From a bacterium (GTDB lineage Bacteria > Myxococcota_A > Polyangia > Nannocystales > Nannocystaceae), in assembly GCA_024742475.1 (NCBI GenBank), contig JANSYI010000030.1:46185-110184 (forward strand): a stretch of DNA of 64,000 nucleotides. Direction: 5' to 3'. Both the position numbers and the translations under genes were made by a program. Below the pieces are notes generated by a model. That model saw only the letters and a list, made by a program, of their open reading frames with translations, did no database searches and was not told where the DNA came from. Positions within the stretch are counted from its first letter, which is position 1. Each line of letters opens with the position of its first letter. Of the stretch, positions 32,694 to 39,696 are shown piece by piece.

Positions 32694-33389
32694 TCAGCAG
32701 CCTTCGGGTCCACAGGCGTCGTGCGTATTCACTTGCTCGAGGCCGGCCTGCTGCCCGAGTGCGCGCTCGAGCGCACCAACGATTGCCTCGGTGGGCTGAG
32801 CTCCCTGAACGGCGAGGGTCTGGTCGATGACGAAGAACGGGACGCCCCGCACACCGAGCTCGGCAGCGAGGGCTTCGTCGTCGCGGACGTGCTGGGCGAA
32901 GTCGTCACCCGAGAGCACGGCCCGTGCGGCCTCGACGTCGAGACCGACGTCATCGGCGAGCTCGGCGAGCGCATCGGGGTCGCCCACGCAGACGCCCTCG
33001 TTCATGTAGGCCTTGAAGAGGCGTTCGCCGAGCTCGCCCTGTTTGCCGTGGCGAGCGGCCCAAGCGAGCAGGCGATGCGCATCGAAGGTGTTGGACGGCT
33101 TGGCGCGGTCGAAGCGGAAGTCGAGGCCCCGCTCCTTGCCCACCGACGTCATGCGGTCGATCATCCGCTGCGCGCCGTCGCGGGTGGTGCCGTACTTGCT
33201 GGCCAGGCGCGCCACGTAGTCGACGCTGGGGTCGTGGCGCTTGGGCGCGCTGGGATCGAGCTCGAACGCTCGCCAGGCCACCTCGACGGGGTGGTTGACC
33301 TGGGCGATCGCGGCCTCGAGATGGCGCTTTCCGACCCAGCACCACGGACAGGCGATGTCGGACCAGACTTCGATGCGGAGCGGTCTCAT
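32694..33389 (-). CDS. DsbA-family oxidoreductase (FrnE-like)
   Basis: A 231-residue thioredoxin-fold protein of the cytoplasmic FrnE-like group. Seen: EVWSDIACPWCWVGKRHLE with a CPWC active site at residues 14-17, the helical insertion with FDRAKPSNTFDAHRL, and GVRGVPFFVID with the cis-Pro. The C-terminus ends in Cys-x4-Cys. No signal peptide, so it is probably cytoplasmic and may reduce or oxidise thiols under stress. Its ATG overlaps the stop of the MATE gene by four bases (ATGA), so the two are co-translated. Confidence 0.92.
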   Translation of the reverse strand: MRPLRIEVWSDIACPWCWVGKRHLEAAIAQVNHPVEVAWRAFELDPSAPKRHDPSVDYVARLASKYGTTRDGAQRMIDRMTSVGKERGLDFRFDRAKPSNTFDAHRLLAWAARHGKQGELGERLFKAYMNEGVCVGDPDALAELADDVGLDVEAARAVLSGDDFAQHVRDDEALAAELGVRGVPFFVIDQTLAVQGAQPTEAIVGALERALGQQAGLEQVNTHDACGPEGC

Positions 33390-34762
33390 GCCCTCCTCAT
33401 AGCAGCTCGATCAGCACCCGCGAGCGGGACGTAGCTGACGCGGGTGCGGATCCACCACAGCAAGATGGCGGCGACGATGGCGAGGCCAACGGCCAGCCCC
33501 GTCCAAATGCCCTGGAGCCCCCAGCCCAGGCCGAAGGTCAGGGCCACGCCCAGCGGGAGCCCTAGGGCGTAGTAGGCGACGAGGTTGAAGACCGCGGCGG
33601 GGCGGGTAGCGCCGACACCCCGAAGGATCGCGCCGCCGACGACCTGCACACCGTCGAACACCTGAAACGCGCCGGCGATCGGTAGGATGGTCGCGCATAG
33701 CGCCACGACGGCGATGTCCTCGGTGTACAGGTAGGGCAGGGCGTCGCGTCCGACGACGAAGAGAATGGCGCTGGCGACCATGATGCCCGCGCCCATCGCC
33801 AGGGACAGCCGTGCGGCGCGCTCCGCCTGCGTGGGTTGCATCGCGCCGACGAGGTTGCCGACCCGCGTGGAGGTGCCGAGCGAAAGCCCCATCGGCAGCA
33901 TGAACGTGAGCGATGCGAGGTTGAGGGCGATGGTGTGGGCTGCGAGCTCGGTCTCGCCCAAGCGCCCCGACAGCAGCGTGCTCAGCTGGAACGCCCAGCC
34001 TTCGAGCATGTACTGCGCGCCGATGGGCAGGCCGAGCTTCACGATTTCCCACACGCTGCCCAGCGACAGGGACTGGGCGGTGGGTGTGACCCAGGCGCCG
34101 AGGTGGAGCTTGCGCAGGAGTATCCAGCCCAGGAGGCCGAAGAAGGTGAAGCTTCGGGTGGCGGCTGTGGCCATGGCGGCGCCCTCGAGGCCCATGGGTT
34201 CGAAGCCGGCGTTGCCGAAGATGAGGGCCCAGTTGGCGACGACGTTGAACGCGTTCGCCACGACGACGACCCACAGCGCAGGCATGACGATGCCGCGCGA
34301 CTGGAGGTACTGCCGCATCGCCAAGAACAGCAGGAAGGGCACCATGCTGTACGTCTGAGTTTCGACGTACAGCCCCGCCATCGCGGCGAGCTGCGGCTCT
34401 TGCCCGAAGAGCAGCAGTACCGTCTCGGTTTCGGCCCATGCCCACCAAAGCGGCGGGACGAGGAACGCGACCAGGAGTAATCCGGCGTGAAGGGTGCGGG
34501 CGACCTTGGGTCCGTCGCCCGCGCCGTGGGCCTGCGACATCAGGGGATCCATCCCCCACAGGAGCCCCATGCCGAAGATCATCGTCCCGTAGATCCACAG
34601 GTGTCCCAGCGCAGCGGCGTCGAGCGCGGCGGTGCTGAGACGACCGACCATCATCGTGTCGACGACGCCGAGCAGCATCGAGGCGAGCTGGGTGCCCGCG
34701 GCCGGGAGACCGAGCCGCAACAGTGCGCGGAGCTCGGTCCATGCGTCGCCTCGCCCGCTCAT
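33386..34762 (-). CDS. MATE-family multidrug efflux pump
   Basis: A 458-residue polytopic protein with about 12 TM helices in two homologous halves. It begins ELRALLRLGLPAAGTQLASM and continues VVDTMMVGRLS, the usual TM1-TM2 signature of MATE (NorM-like) pumps that exchange cationic drugs for Na+ or H+. ATG 34762 was selected because the 69 residues encoded upstream come from a non-coding repeat. The start codon is only 38 bases downstream of the hairpin of non-coding repeat copy A, which may control it. Followed by the DsbA-family gene with a four-base overlap. Confidence 0.93.
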   Translation of the reverse strand: MSGRGDAWTELRALLRLGLPAAGTQLASMLLGVVDTMMVGRLSTAALDAAALGHLWIYGTMIFGMGLLWGMDPLMSQAHGAGDGPKVARTLHAGLLLVAFLVPPLWWAWAETETVLLLFGQEPQLAAMAGLYVETQTYSMVPFLLFLAMRQYLQSRGIVMPALWVVVVANAFNVVANWALIFGNAGFEPMGLEGAAMATAATRSFTFFGLLGWILLRKLHLGAWVTPTAQSLSLGSVWEIVKLGLPIGAQYMLEGWAFQLSTLLSGRLGETELAAHTIALNLASLTFMLPMGLSLGTSTRVGNLVGAMQPTQAERAARLSLAMGAGIMVASAILFVVGRDALPYLYTEDIAVVALCATILPIAGAFQVFDGVQVVGGAILRGVGATRPAAVFNLVAYYALGLPLGVALTFGLGWGLQGIWTGLAVGLAIVAAILLWWIRTRVSYVPLAGADRAAMRRA

Positions 34763-34799
34763 GGTCGGGCTCGTGTAGCAGCCCGACACGGAAGCGCTA

Positions 34800-34958
34800 C
34801 GCCTTAAATGCTCTGGCCGACACCCCGGGGAGGGCGTCGGCCAAAGACTTGAACGGATCGGAGGATTGGAGTCGGGTTGTGTTGCCCGGTTGCCCGGACG
34901 CACAGGAGAAGTACAAGCCGCGTGCCAGGACGCCCGGCTCGGAATCACTGCGCTTTTC
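34800..34958 (-). ncRNA. small-RNA family, copy A (possible MATE leader)
   Basis: One of three homologous units of about 155-160 bp. On the minus strand, in order: a conserved AAAAGCGCAGTGATTC start (34942-34957), a hairpin with GCAA tetraloop (34884-34899; stem GTCCGG/CCGGGC), an invariant 21-base linker (34844-34864) containing CCTCC, and a 15-bp hairpin with loop UCCCCG (34811-34846) followed by CATTTAA. Two positions in the last stem that are mismatched on the plus strand are G-U pairs in the minus-strand RNA. It ends about 38 bases before the MATE ATG, so it may be a leader attenuator rather than a free RNA. Confidence 0.6.
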
Positions 34959-35200
34959 GAACGCACCACCCGCAGGCGCGGCGGCAGGTGGCGGCGAGAC
35001 CAGCCGGAGGGTGGCTACGAAAGCAGCCGGTGCGTCGGGCAGTCAGCGCGTTGGCGCCCCGACGAGATGCTGACCGAGCGACGGCCGAAATCGGGATGCC
35101 CTGGGCCGACTCGGGCCCATGCTGGGCCGAAACAGGGCCTCCATGCGCGAGGTCGCCCCAGGCCCGATCCATGCAGAAGCCAGCGCGAGGAGACTCCCCC

Positions 35201-35437
35201 ATGGACGAGGCCTTTACCCTGCATCGCTTGCCGCTGAACCCCCAAACGAAGACGCGCCCCGAGATGCCCGACGGGCGGGTCTACGTGCTCGGCGAGCCGA
35301 AGGTTGGATTGAGCCTGGTGATCGTCGGAGAGAAGGGCGTCGTGCAGACTGGCGTGGTCCGCCGGTTCGAGCGGCAGCCCGACGCGCTGGTCGTCGAGAC
35401 CGACAACAGCCAGTACACGCTCCGCGTCGCAGCCTGA
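35201..35437 (+). CDS. small protein, unknown function
   Basis: A 78-residue open frame with a good GAGGAG ribosome site upstream of ATG 35201. The sequence is strand-rich (VYVLGEPKVGLSLVIVGEKG, TGVVRRFERQ, SQYTLRVAA) and suggests a small beta-barrel. It has no signal peptide or Cys. It lies between repeat copies A and B and runs against the RNA units; its stop is immediately followed by copy B. No family recognised. The coding character of the second half and the ribosome site make it believable. Confidence 0.6.
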   Translation: MDEAFTLHRLPLNPQTKTRPEMPDGRVYVLGEPKVGLSLVIVGEKGVVQTGVVRRFERQPDALVVETDNSQYTLRVAA

Positions 35438-35596
35438 TGCGTTAAATGCTTCGGCCGACACCCGGGAAGGTGTCGGCCGAAGACTTGAACGGATCGGAGG
35501 ATTTGGAGTTGGGTTGTGTCGTCCAGTTGCCCGGACGTGTGAGAGGAGTGCGAGGTGCGTGCCAAAGAAGCCGCGCCTGAAATCGTTGCGCTTCTG
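35438..35596 (-). ncRNA. small-RNA family, copy B
   Basis: Second unit. Hairpin with GCAA tetraloop at 35520-35537 (minus strand CGTCCGG-GCAA-CTGGACG), invariant linker at 35480-35500, and a perfect 14-bp terminator-like hairpin at 35449-35482 (CTTCGGCCGACACC, loop UUCCCG) followed by CATTTAAC. The stem differs from copies A and C by paired changes. Its 3' end abuts the stop codon of the small plus-strand gene at 35437. Confidence 0.65.
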
Positions 35597-35719
35597 GGCG
35601 GGCACTCAGCCGGAAGACGCGTAGGTGGCTACGAGTGCTGCCGGTGAGGTGGACAGTGCTCGAGCCATGTCCTTTGGGACACCCTGAGGGTGTGGCCTCG
35701 CGGCGACGGGTCGAGCAGT

Positions 35720-35875
35720 CGCGATAAAATGCTGCGGCCGATACCCGGGGAGGTATCGGCCGAAGACTTGAACGGATCGGAGGGTTGGATTGTGTTGTTG
35801 CCCAGTTGCCTGGACGCGCAACTAGACTGCGAGCTTCATGCCAACGACGCCGGACGCAGAATCACTGCGCTTTTC
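35720..35875 (-). ncRNA. small-RNA family, copy C
   Basis: Third unit. AAAAGCGCAGTGATTC-type start at 35859-35874, GCAA-tetraloop hairpin at 35800-35815 (minus strand GTCCAG-GCAA-CTGGGC), invariant linker at 35763-35783, and the terminator-like hairpin at 35732-35765 with GAUACC/GGUAUC in place of GACACC/GGUGUC, one mismatch, followed by CATTTTATC. The C-G to U-A swap relative to copy B preserves pairing. Confidence 0.65.
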
Positions 35876-35996
35876 TCCTCCGCGGTGCAGGTAGGGGGTG
35901 GCCACGGTCGTTGGGTGGCGACGACACCCGCCACCCCCTTCGCCCGGGCCGAAGGGAATCTTCGAGGGTCCAGCGCGGTAGGGTGAGCACGGCTGG

Positions 35997-36659
35997 ATGA
36001 GCGACGACTCGAAGATGGCGCGCATCCTCGCGCGAGCGGCTCAGATGCAGCAGGCGCGCGACGACGAAGACCGGCTCGTGCTGCTCGAGGATGCGGCCGC
36101 AGAGGTGGGCATCGATCGAGCGATGGTGCGCAGAGCGGCGCTCGAGCATGCGCTCGATGACGGCCCCCCTCCGCGCATGCTCGGTGTGCCCACGCGAGTG
36201 GTTCGCCGACGATGGATCGATGCCGACGTCGCCGTCGCCCCGACGCGCGCGCGCCTGCTCGCCCGGCTCGACACCCTCTTCTGCGCCAAGGGTGAGCGCG
36301 TAGAAGACTCGGGGCACGCCACGTGGACGGCTCGGCACATCGTCGTCACCCTCCAGCCCGAAGCCGGCGGGACGCTGGTGCAGATCAGCGAGCGCTTCGT
36401 CAACACCGCGAGCGCATCGATGAGCGTCGGCGCCACGATGGGCATGGCCGCCGGCGCGATGGTCTCGATGATGGTGCTCGGCCTGCTCGGCAAGGGGCTG
36501 CTCGCCGGCCTGCTCGCCGGGCCGATCGTGTTGCTCGCCCTCGGGCTCGGCGTGCAAGTGGGGCGCGTGCAGGTGAAGCGCAAGGTCGAAGCGGCGGAAG
36601 CGTCCTTCGAGCGCGCGCTCGAGTCCCTCGACGCCGGCGTGCTGCCGCCCAAGGCGTGA
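35997..36659 (+). CDS. membrane protein with two TM helices, unknown function
   Basis: A 220-residue protein I do not recognise. Residues about 1-60 form a charged helical segment (ILARAAQMQQARDDEDRL). A soluble mixed region follows (about 60-140), then two hydrophobic helices, about 142-160 (GATMGMAAGAMVSMMVLGLL) and about 166-185 (LAGLLAGPIVLLALGLGVQV), and a charged C-terminal helix. The layout (cytoplasmic helices, a hairpin of two TM segments, cytoplasmic tail) suggests an inner-membrane protein. It stands alone downstream of the small-RNA cluster and is convergent with a lipoprotein gene, with a long hairpin between them. Confidence 0.75.
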   Translation: MSDDSKMARILARAAQMQQARDDEDRLVLLEDAAAEVGIDRAMVRRAALEHALDDGPPPRMLGVPTRVVRRRWIDADVAVAPTRARLLARLDTLFCAKGERVEDSGHATWTARHIVVTLQPEAGGTLVQISERFVNTASASMSVGATMGMAAGAMVSMMVLGLLGKGLLAGLLAGPIVLLALGLGVQVGRVQVKRKVEAAEASFERALESLDAGVLPPKA

Positions 36660-36729
36660 GCCGAATGGAGGGGCTGGTGCTCGAGGGCGGCGGACCGTTC
36701 CTCTAGCAGTCGCCGCCTTCCGGTTGAGC

Positions 36730-36764
36730 CAGCGACAGCGCACCTTCGGCGTGCGCTGTCGCTG
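36730..36764. terminator. bidirectional hairpin terminator candidate
   Basis: Perfect 14-bp stem CAGCGACAGCGCAC / GTGCGCTGTCGCTG with loop CTTCGGC, between two convergent genes. No clear T-run follows on either strand, so it may act as a processing or stability hairpin. Confidence 0.55.
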
Positions 36765-36782
36765 CAGAGGATCGGCTACACC

Positions 36783-37568
36783 CTACGGGTTGAGGACGAT
36801 CGCGAACGTCGCGGCATGCCCCAGCTCACCGCCGGACTGGGGGGAGTAGTCCGTCGCCTCTGCTTGCACGACGGTGTACTCGCCAAGCGCGCCGGTGCCG
36901 TTGCCCAAGATGGTCACGGAATCCTCGGCGTGGCGGTACGTCGCCTCGAGATAGTTGATCGCTGCGCTGCTGTCTTCGCAGCCAATGTCGGCCATCTCGA
37001 GCGCAAAGGGCTCGTTGAGGTATCGCATGTTCCAAACGACCAGCGCGAGGAGAACGCCGTCGGGATTCGAGACGCGGAGGTACGCTTCGTAGGCGGACGA
37101 GGGCTTGGTGATCCCGCCGAGCACCACGGTTTCGCCGGCTTGCCAGGGCAGCGAGACGAACCCTTCCAAGGCGGTGTCGATGTCGACGAGCTCTTGCTCG
37201 CCTTCGTCGAAGGTGCACAGGAAGCCATCGTCCGTAACCTCGCACGGGACGTCGTCGATCCATGCCTTGGGTCCGAGCACGTCCAGCCGCGGGATGTCGA
37301 TGCCTTCGTCGAGCAGATCGCAATCCGCGGGCAGGCCGGCGCTGGAAGACTCGCTGCTGCTTCCGCCGCTCGAGGAGCCTGAAGGGTCCGCAGGGTCGTT
37401 CGTCGTGGTGGACTCCGGGGATGCATCGCCCGACGAGCTCCCCATCTGTGGTCCCGTGCTTGCGTCGGTGCTCCCCGATGAGGTCGCGGCAGGCTCGCTC
37501 TCGCACCCTGCCGTGAGCAGCAAACCGGCGGATAGAACAAAAGCAGCATGTCTAAGTAAGCAAATCAT
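36783..37568 (-). CDS. secreted lipoprotein, unknown function
   Basis: A 261-residue lipoprotein: signal with lipobox LTAGC at about residue 22, a Ser/Thr/Gly linker to about 85, then a beta-rich domain with Cys pairs (LPADCDLLDEG, DVPCEVTDDGFLCTF). The C-terminal half has evenly spaced hydrophobic strands (EAYLRVSNPDGVLLALVVWN, EYTVVQAEATDY) suggesting a jelly-roll or Ig-like fold. No catalytic residues recognised. Confidence 0.78.
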   Translation of the reverse strand: MICLLRHAAFVLSAGLLLTAGCESEPAATSSGSTDASTGPQMGSSSGDASPESTTTNDPADPSGSSSGGSSSESSSAGLPADCDLLDEGIDIPRLDVLGPKAWIDDVPCEVTDDGFLCTFDEGEQELVDIDTALEGFVSLPWQAGETVVLGGITKPSSAYEAYLRVSNPDGVLLALVVWNMRYLNEPFALEMADIGCEDSSAAINYLEATYRHAEDSVTILGNGTGALGEYTVVQAEATDYSPQSGGELGHAATFAIVLNP

Positions 37569-37857
37569 GGGCGGGGGTGTATCACCGCCAACCCGCTCGC
37601 GCCACGGCCGGTCACGAACTCCGCGAGACCTTCTGCCGTGAGTCTGGCTGAACCTCCGCAGCCCACAGTGCTAGGGACGACAGCCCCCCCCCGGGTACAC
37701 GTTGCATCGAGTCCGAGTCCGCTGGATCTCTCGCCGCGCCTTCGAGGGGAACCCCTTCGTCTCGACCCCCGCTGGGTTCGCGGGCATTCGAGACGCGCAT
37801 TCGTGTCGATTGGATCAAAGAAGTCCGCTGCTGGAGTCGTCGAAGACATCCGTGCGG
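37569..37857. other. intergenic region
   Basis: About 290 bp between a leftward lipoprotein gene and the interrupted gene. It includes a run of C residues near 37685. No RNA gene or convincing promoter recognised. Confidence 0.4.
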
Positions 37858-38394
37858 ATGTGGATCGTGTTCGTCGTCTCGTGCCTGCTCGCGTGTGGCG
37901 GTGCACGGGCGGGGATCGGCGGCTCGAGCTGACGCGGCTTCGAGGTGCTCGCGCGCGACGGAGATCGCGACCGCTGCAGCGCGATCCATCCGGTTGGTGA
38001 GGCCCCCTCGGGGGGTGGTGCGCTGCTGCAGTTGGACATGAGCCCGTTGCTCGATACGGCCGCGGCCCCGCACGAAGATGGAGACGCCTTGGCGGGTGCG
38101 TTGCAGCTGCGCATCGGGACCCGCAGCGACCGGCCCGCGACCGTGCTCCGGGCGTTCGAGTGGGATGAGGAGGCGAGCGTCGAGTTCGTTCACGAGGGCA
38201 AGCGATGGGAGGCGGTCGTGCACACCGAACCGGGCCCGCCTGCGACGCTGCATCTGAACCTGCGCCGCGGCGCCGAGGTGGTGATGGCGCAGAGCTATCC
38301 GATCGGCAAGCACGGCGCCTATGCCCGCTACGGACACCGTCTGAGCATCAGCGTGCGACCCACCGCTCCCGGGGCGCTTCCCGCGGCCCCGTAG
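37858..38394 (+). pseudogene. lipoprotein gene interrupted by an in-frame TGA
   Basis: ATG 37858 encodes a good short lipoprotein signal (MWIVFVVSCLLACGG), but the frame meets TGA at 37930-37932 after 24 codons. The same frame then stays open to 38394 with about 150 strand-rich residues (VEFVHEGKRWEAVVHTEP, ATLHLNLRRGAEVVMAQSYP). Either a nonsense mutation split an exported protein, or translation restarts at GTG 37945 and the upstream part is a separate peptide. Selenocysteine is unlikely because no clear SECIS hairpin follows. A radical SAM gene starts 51 bp downstream. Confidence 0.5.
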
Positions 38395-38445
38395 CCCCCG
38401 GCGCGGCGTGCCCACTTGTCAGCGGGACACTGAACGTATATGTAG

Positions 38446-39696
38446 ATGTCCGTGGCAGCCCCGGACATCCGTCGGAAGCTTCGCGTCCTTGCCGACGCCG
38501 CCAAGTTCGACGCGTCGTGCGCCAGCAGCGGCTCGAAGCGATCGGGCGGCAAGGGGCTGGGCAGCACGCAGGGCATGGGCATCTGCCACAGCTACACGCC
38601 CGATGGACGGTGCATCTCGCTGCTCAAGGTGCTGCTCACCAACGTGTGCGTCTACGACTGCGCCTACTGCATCAACCGCCGGTCCAGCGACGTCGAGCGG
38701 GCCACGTTCGAGCCCGAAGAGCTCGTGCGGCTGACGATGGACTTCTATCGTCGCAACTACATCGAGGGGCTCTTCCTCAGCAGCGGCATCCGCAAGAGCG
38801 CCGACGACACGCTGCTTCGCATGATCGAGGTTGCGAGGCTGCTGCGGGAGCGTGAGTCCTTTGGAGGCTACATCCACCTCAAGGCGGTCGCGGGCGCCAG
38901 CGAGGCGCTCGCCCAGCGTGCCGGACTCTACGCCGACCGCGTGAGCGTGAACATCGAGCTGCCCAAGGACACGGATCTGCAGCGTCTCGCGCCCGAGAAG
39001 CGGAGCTCGCAGATCGAGGGCTCGATGTCGGCGATTCGCTCGGCGATCGACGAGAGCCGGTCCTCGCGCCGTCGGGCCCGCGCCAAGCCGCCCCGTGTCG
39101 CGCCGGCAGGTCAGAGCACGCAGATGATCATCGGCGCCACGCCTGCCCAAGACCGCGACGTGCTGCACACCGCCTCGCGGCTCTACGCGCACCATCGTCT
39201 GCGGCGCGTCTACTACTCGGCCTTCAGCCCCATCCCCCACGCCTCGCTCGCGCTGCCCACCAAGCCCGCGCCGCTCGTCCGCGAGCATCGGCTCTACCAA
39301 GCGGACTGGCTGCTTCGGTTCTACGGGTTCGACGTCGACGAGGTGACGCCGAGCTCCGCACCCGCGTTGGATCTCGACATCGACCCCAAGCTCGCCTGGG
39401 CTCTCGCGCACCGCGAGCGGTTTCCCGTCCACCTCGACACCGCGCCGCGAGAGATGCTGCTGCGAGTTCCGGGCCTGGGCGTCCGCAGCGTGCAGCGCAT
39501 CCTCTCGATGCGGCGGCAGCACAAGGTCACGCTCGAGTCGCTGCGCGCGCTGAGGGTCCCGCTTCGCAAGGTCTCGCCGTTCATCGTGACCTCCGACGCG
39601 CACCACGGCGCCTCGCAGCTCCTCGACCGACAGGACCTTCGCCGCAGGCTGCTTCCCGCCACCCAGCTCCCGCTGTTCGGCCAGACCCATGGCTGA
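38446..39696 (+). CDS. radical SAM protein, putative DNA modification/repair
   Basis: A 416-residue radical SAM enzyme of the putative DNA-repair group that is paired with UdgX-like proteins. The cluster motif is NVCVYDCAYC, with Cys68, Cys72 and Cys75 (CxxxCxxC) binding the [4Fe-4S] cluster used to cleave S-adenosylmethionine. Near the C-terminus MLLRVPGLGVRSVQRIL (about 337) is a helix-hairpin-helix that would contact DNA. An internal Arg-rich segment (SRSSRRRARAKPPR) may also bind nucleic acid. Its last eight bases overlap the DUF4130-UdgX gene, so the two are translationally coupled and probably act together. The reaction is unknown. Confidence 0.92.
   Translation: MSVAAPDIRRKLRVLADAAKFDASCASSGSKRSGGKGLGSTQGMGICHSYTPDGRCISLLKVLLTNVCVYDCAYCINRRSSDVERATFEPEELVRLTMDFYRRNYIEGLFLSSGIRKSADDTLLRMIEVARLLRERESFGGYIHLKAVAGASEALAQRAGLYADRVSVNIELPKDTDLQRLAPEKRSSQIEGSMSAIRSAIDESRSSRRRARAKPPRVAPAGQSTQMIIGATPAQDRDVLHTASRLYAHHRLRRVYYSAFSPIPHASLALPTKPAPLVREHRLYQADWLLRFYGFDVDEVTPSSAPALDLDIDPKLAWALAHRERFPVHLDTAPREMLLRVPGLGVRSVQRILSMRRQHKVTLESLRALRVPLRKVSPFIVTSDAHHGASQLLDRQDLRRRLLPATQLPLFGQTHG

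Noticed and set aside
34763..34969. N-terminal extension of the MATE protein
   Set aside because: The 69 extra residues translate the non-coding repeat unit and are Pro/Arg/Ser-rich, unlike family N-termini.
34800..35875. Integron attC sites or cassette array
   Set aside because: GTTAAAT in copy B looked like a core site, but copies A and C do not keep it, no integrase is present, and the conserved parts fit RNA stems better.
34800..35875. CRISPR array
   Set aside because: Only three units of about 155 bp with irregular spacing, one flanking a gene; no short identical repeats with unique spacers and no cas genes.
34800..35875. Retron msr/msd units
   Set aside because: No reverse transcriptase gene in the window and no typical a1/a2 flanks; stems are short.
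37930..37980. Selenocysteine codon with SECIS
   Set aside because: Only a small hairpin CGAG-GTG-CTCG follows the TGA, without the apical features of bacterial SECIS elements. A nonsense change is simpler.
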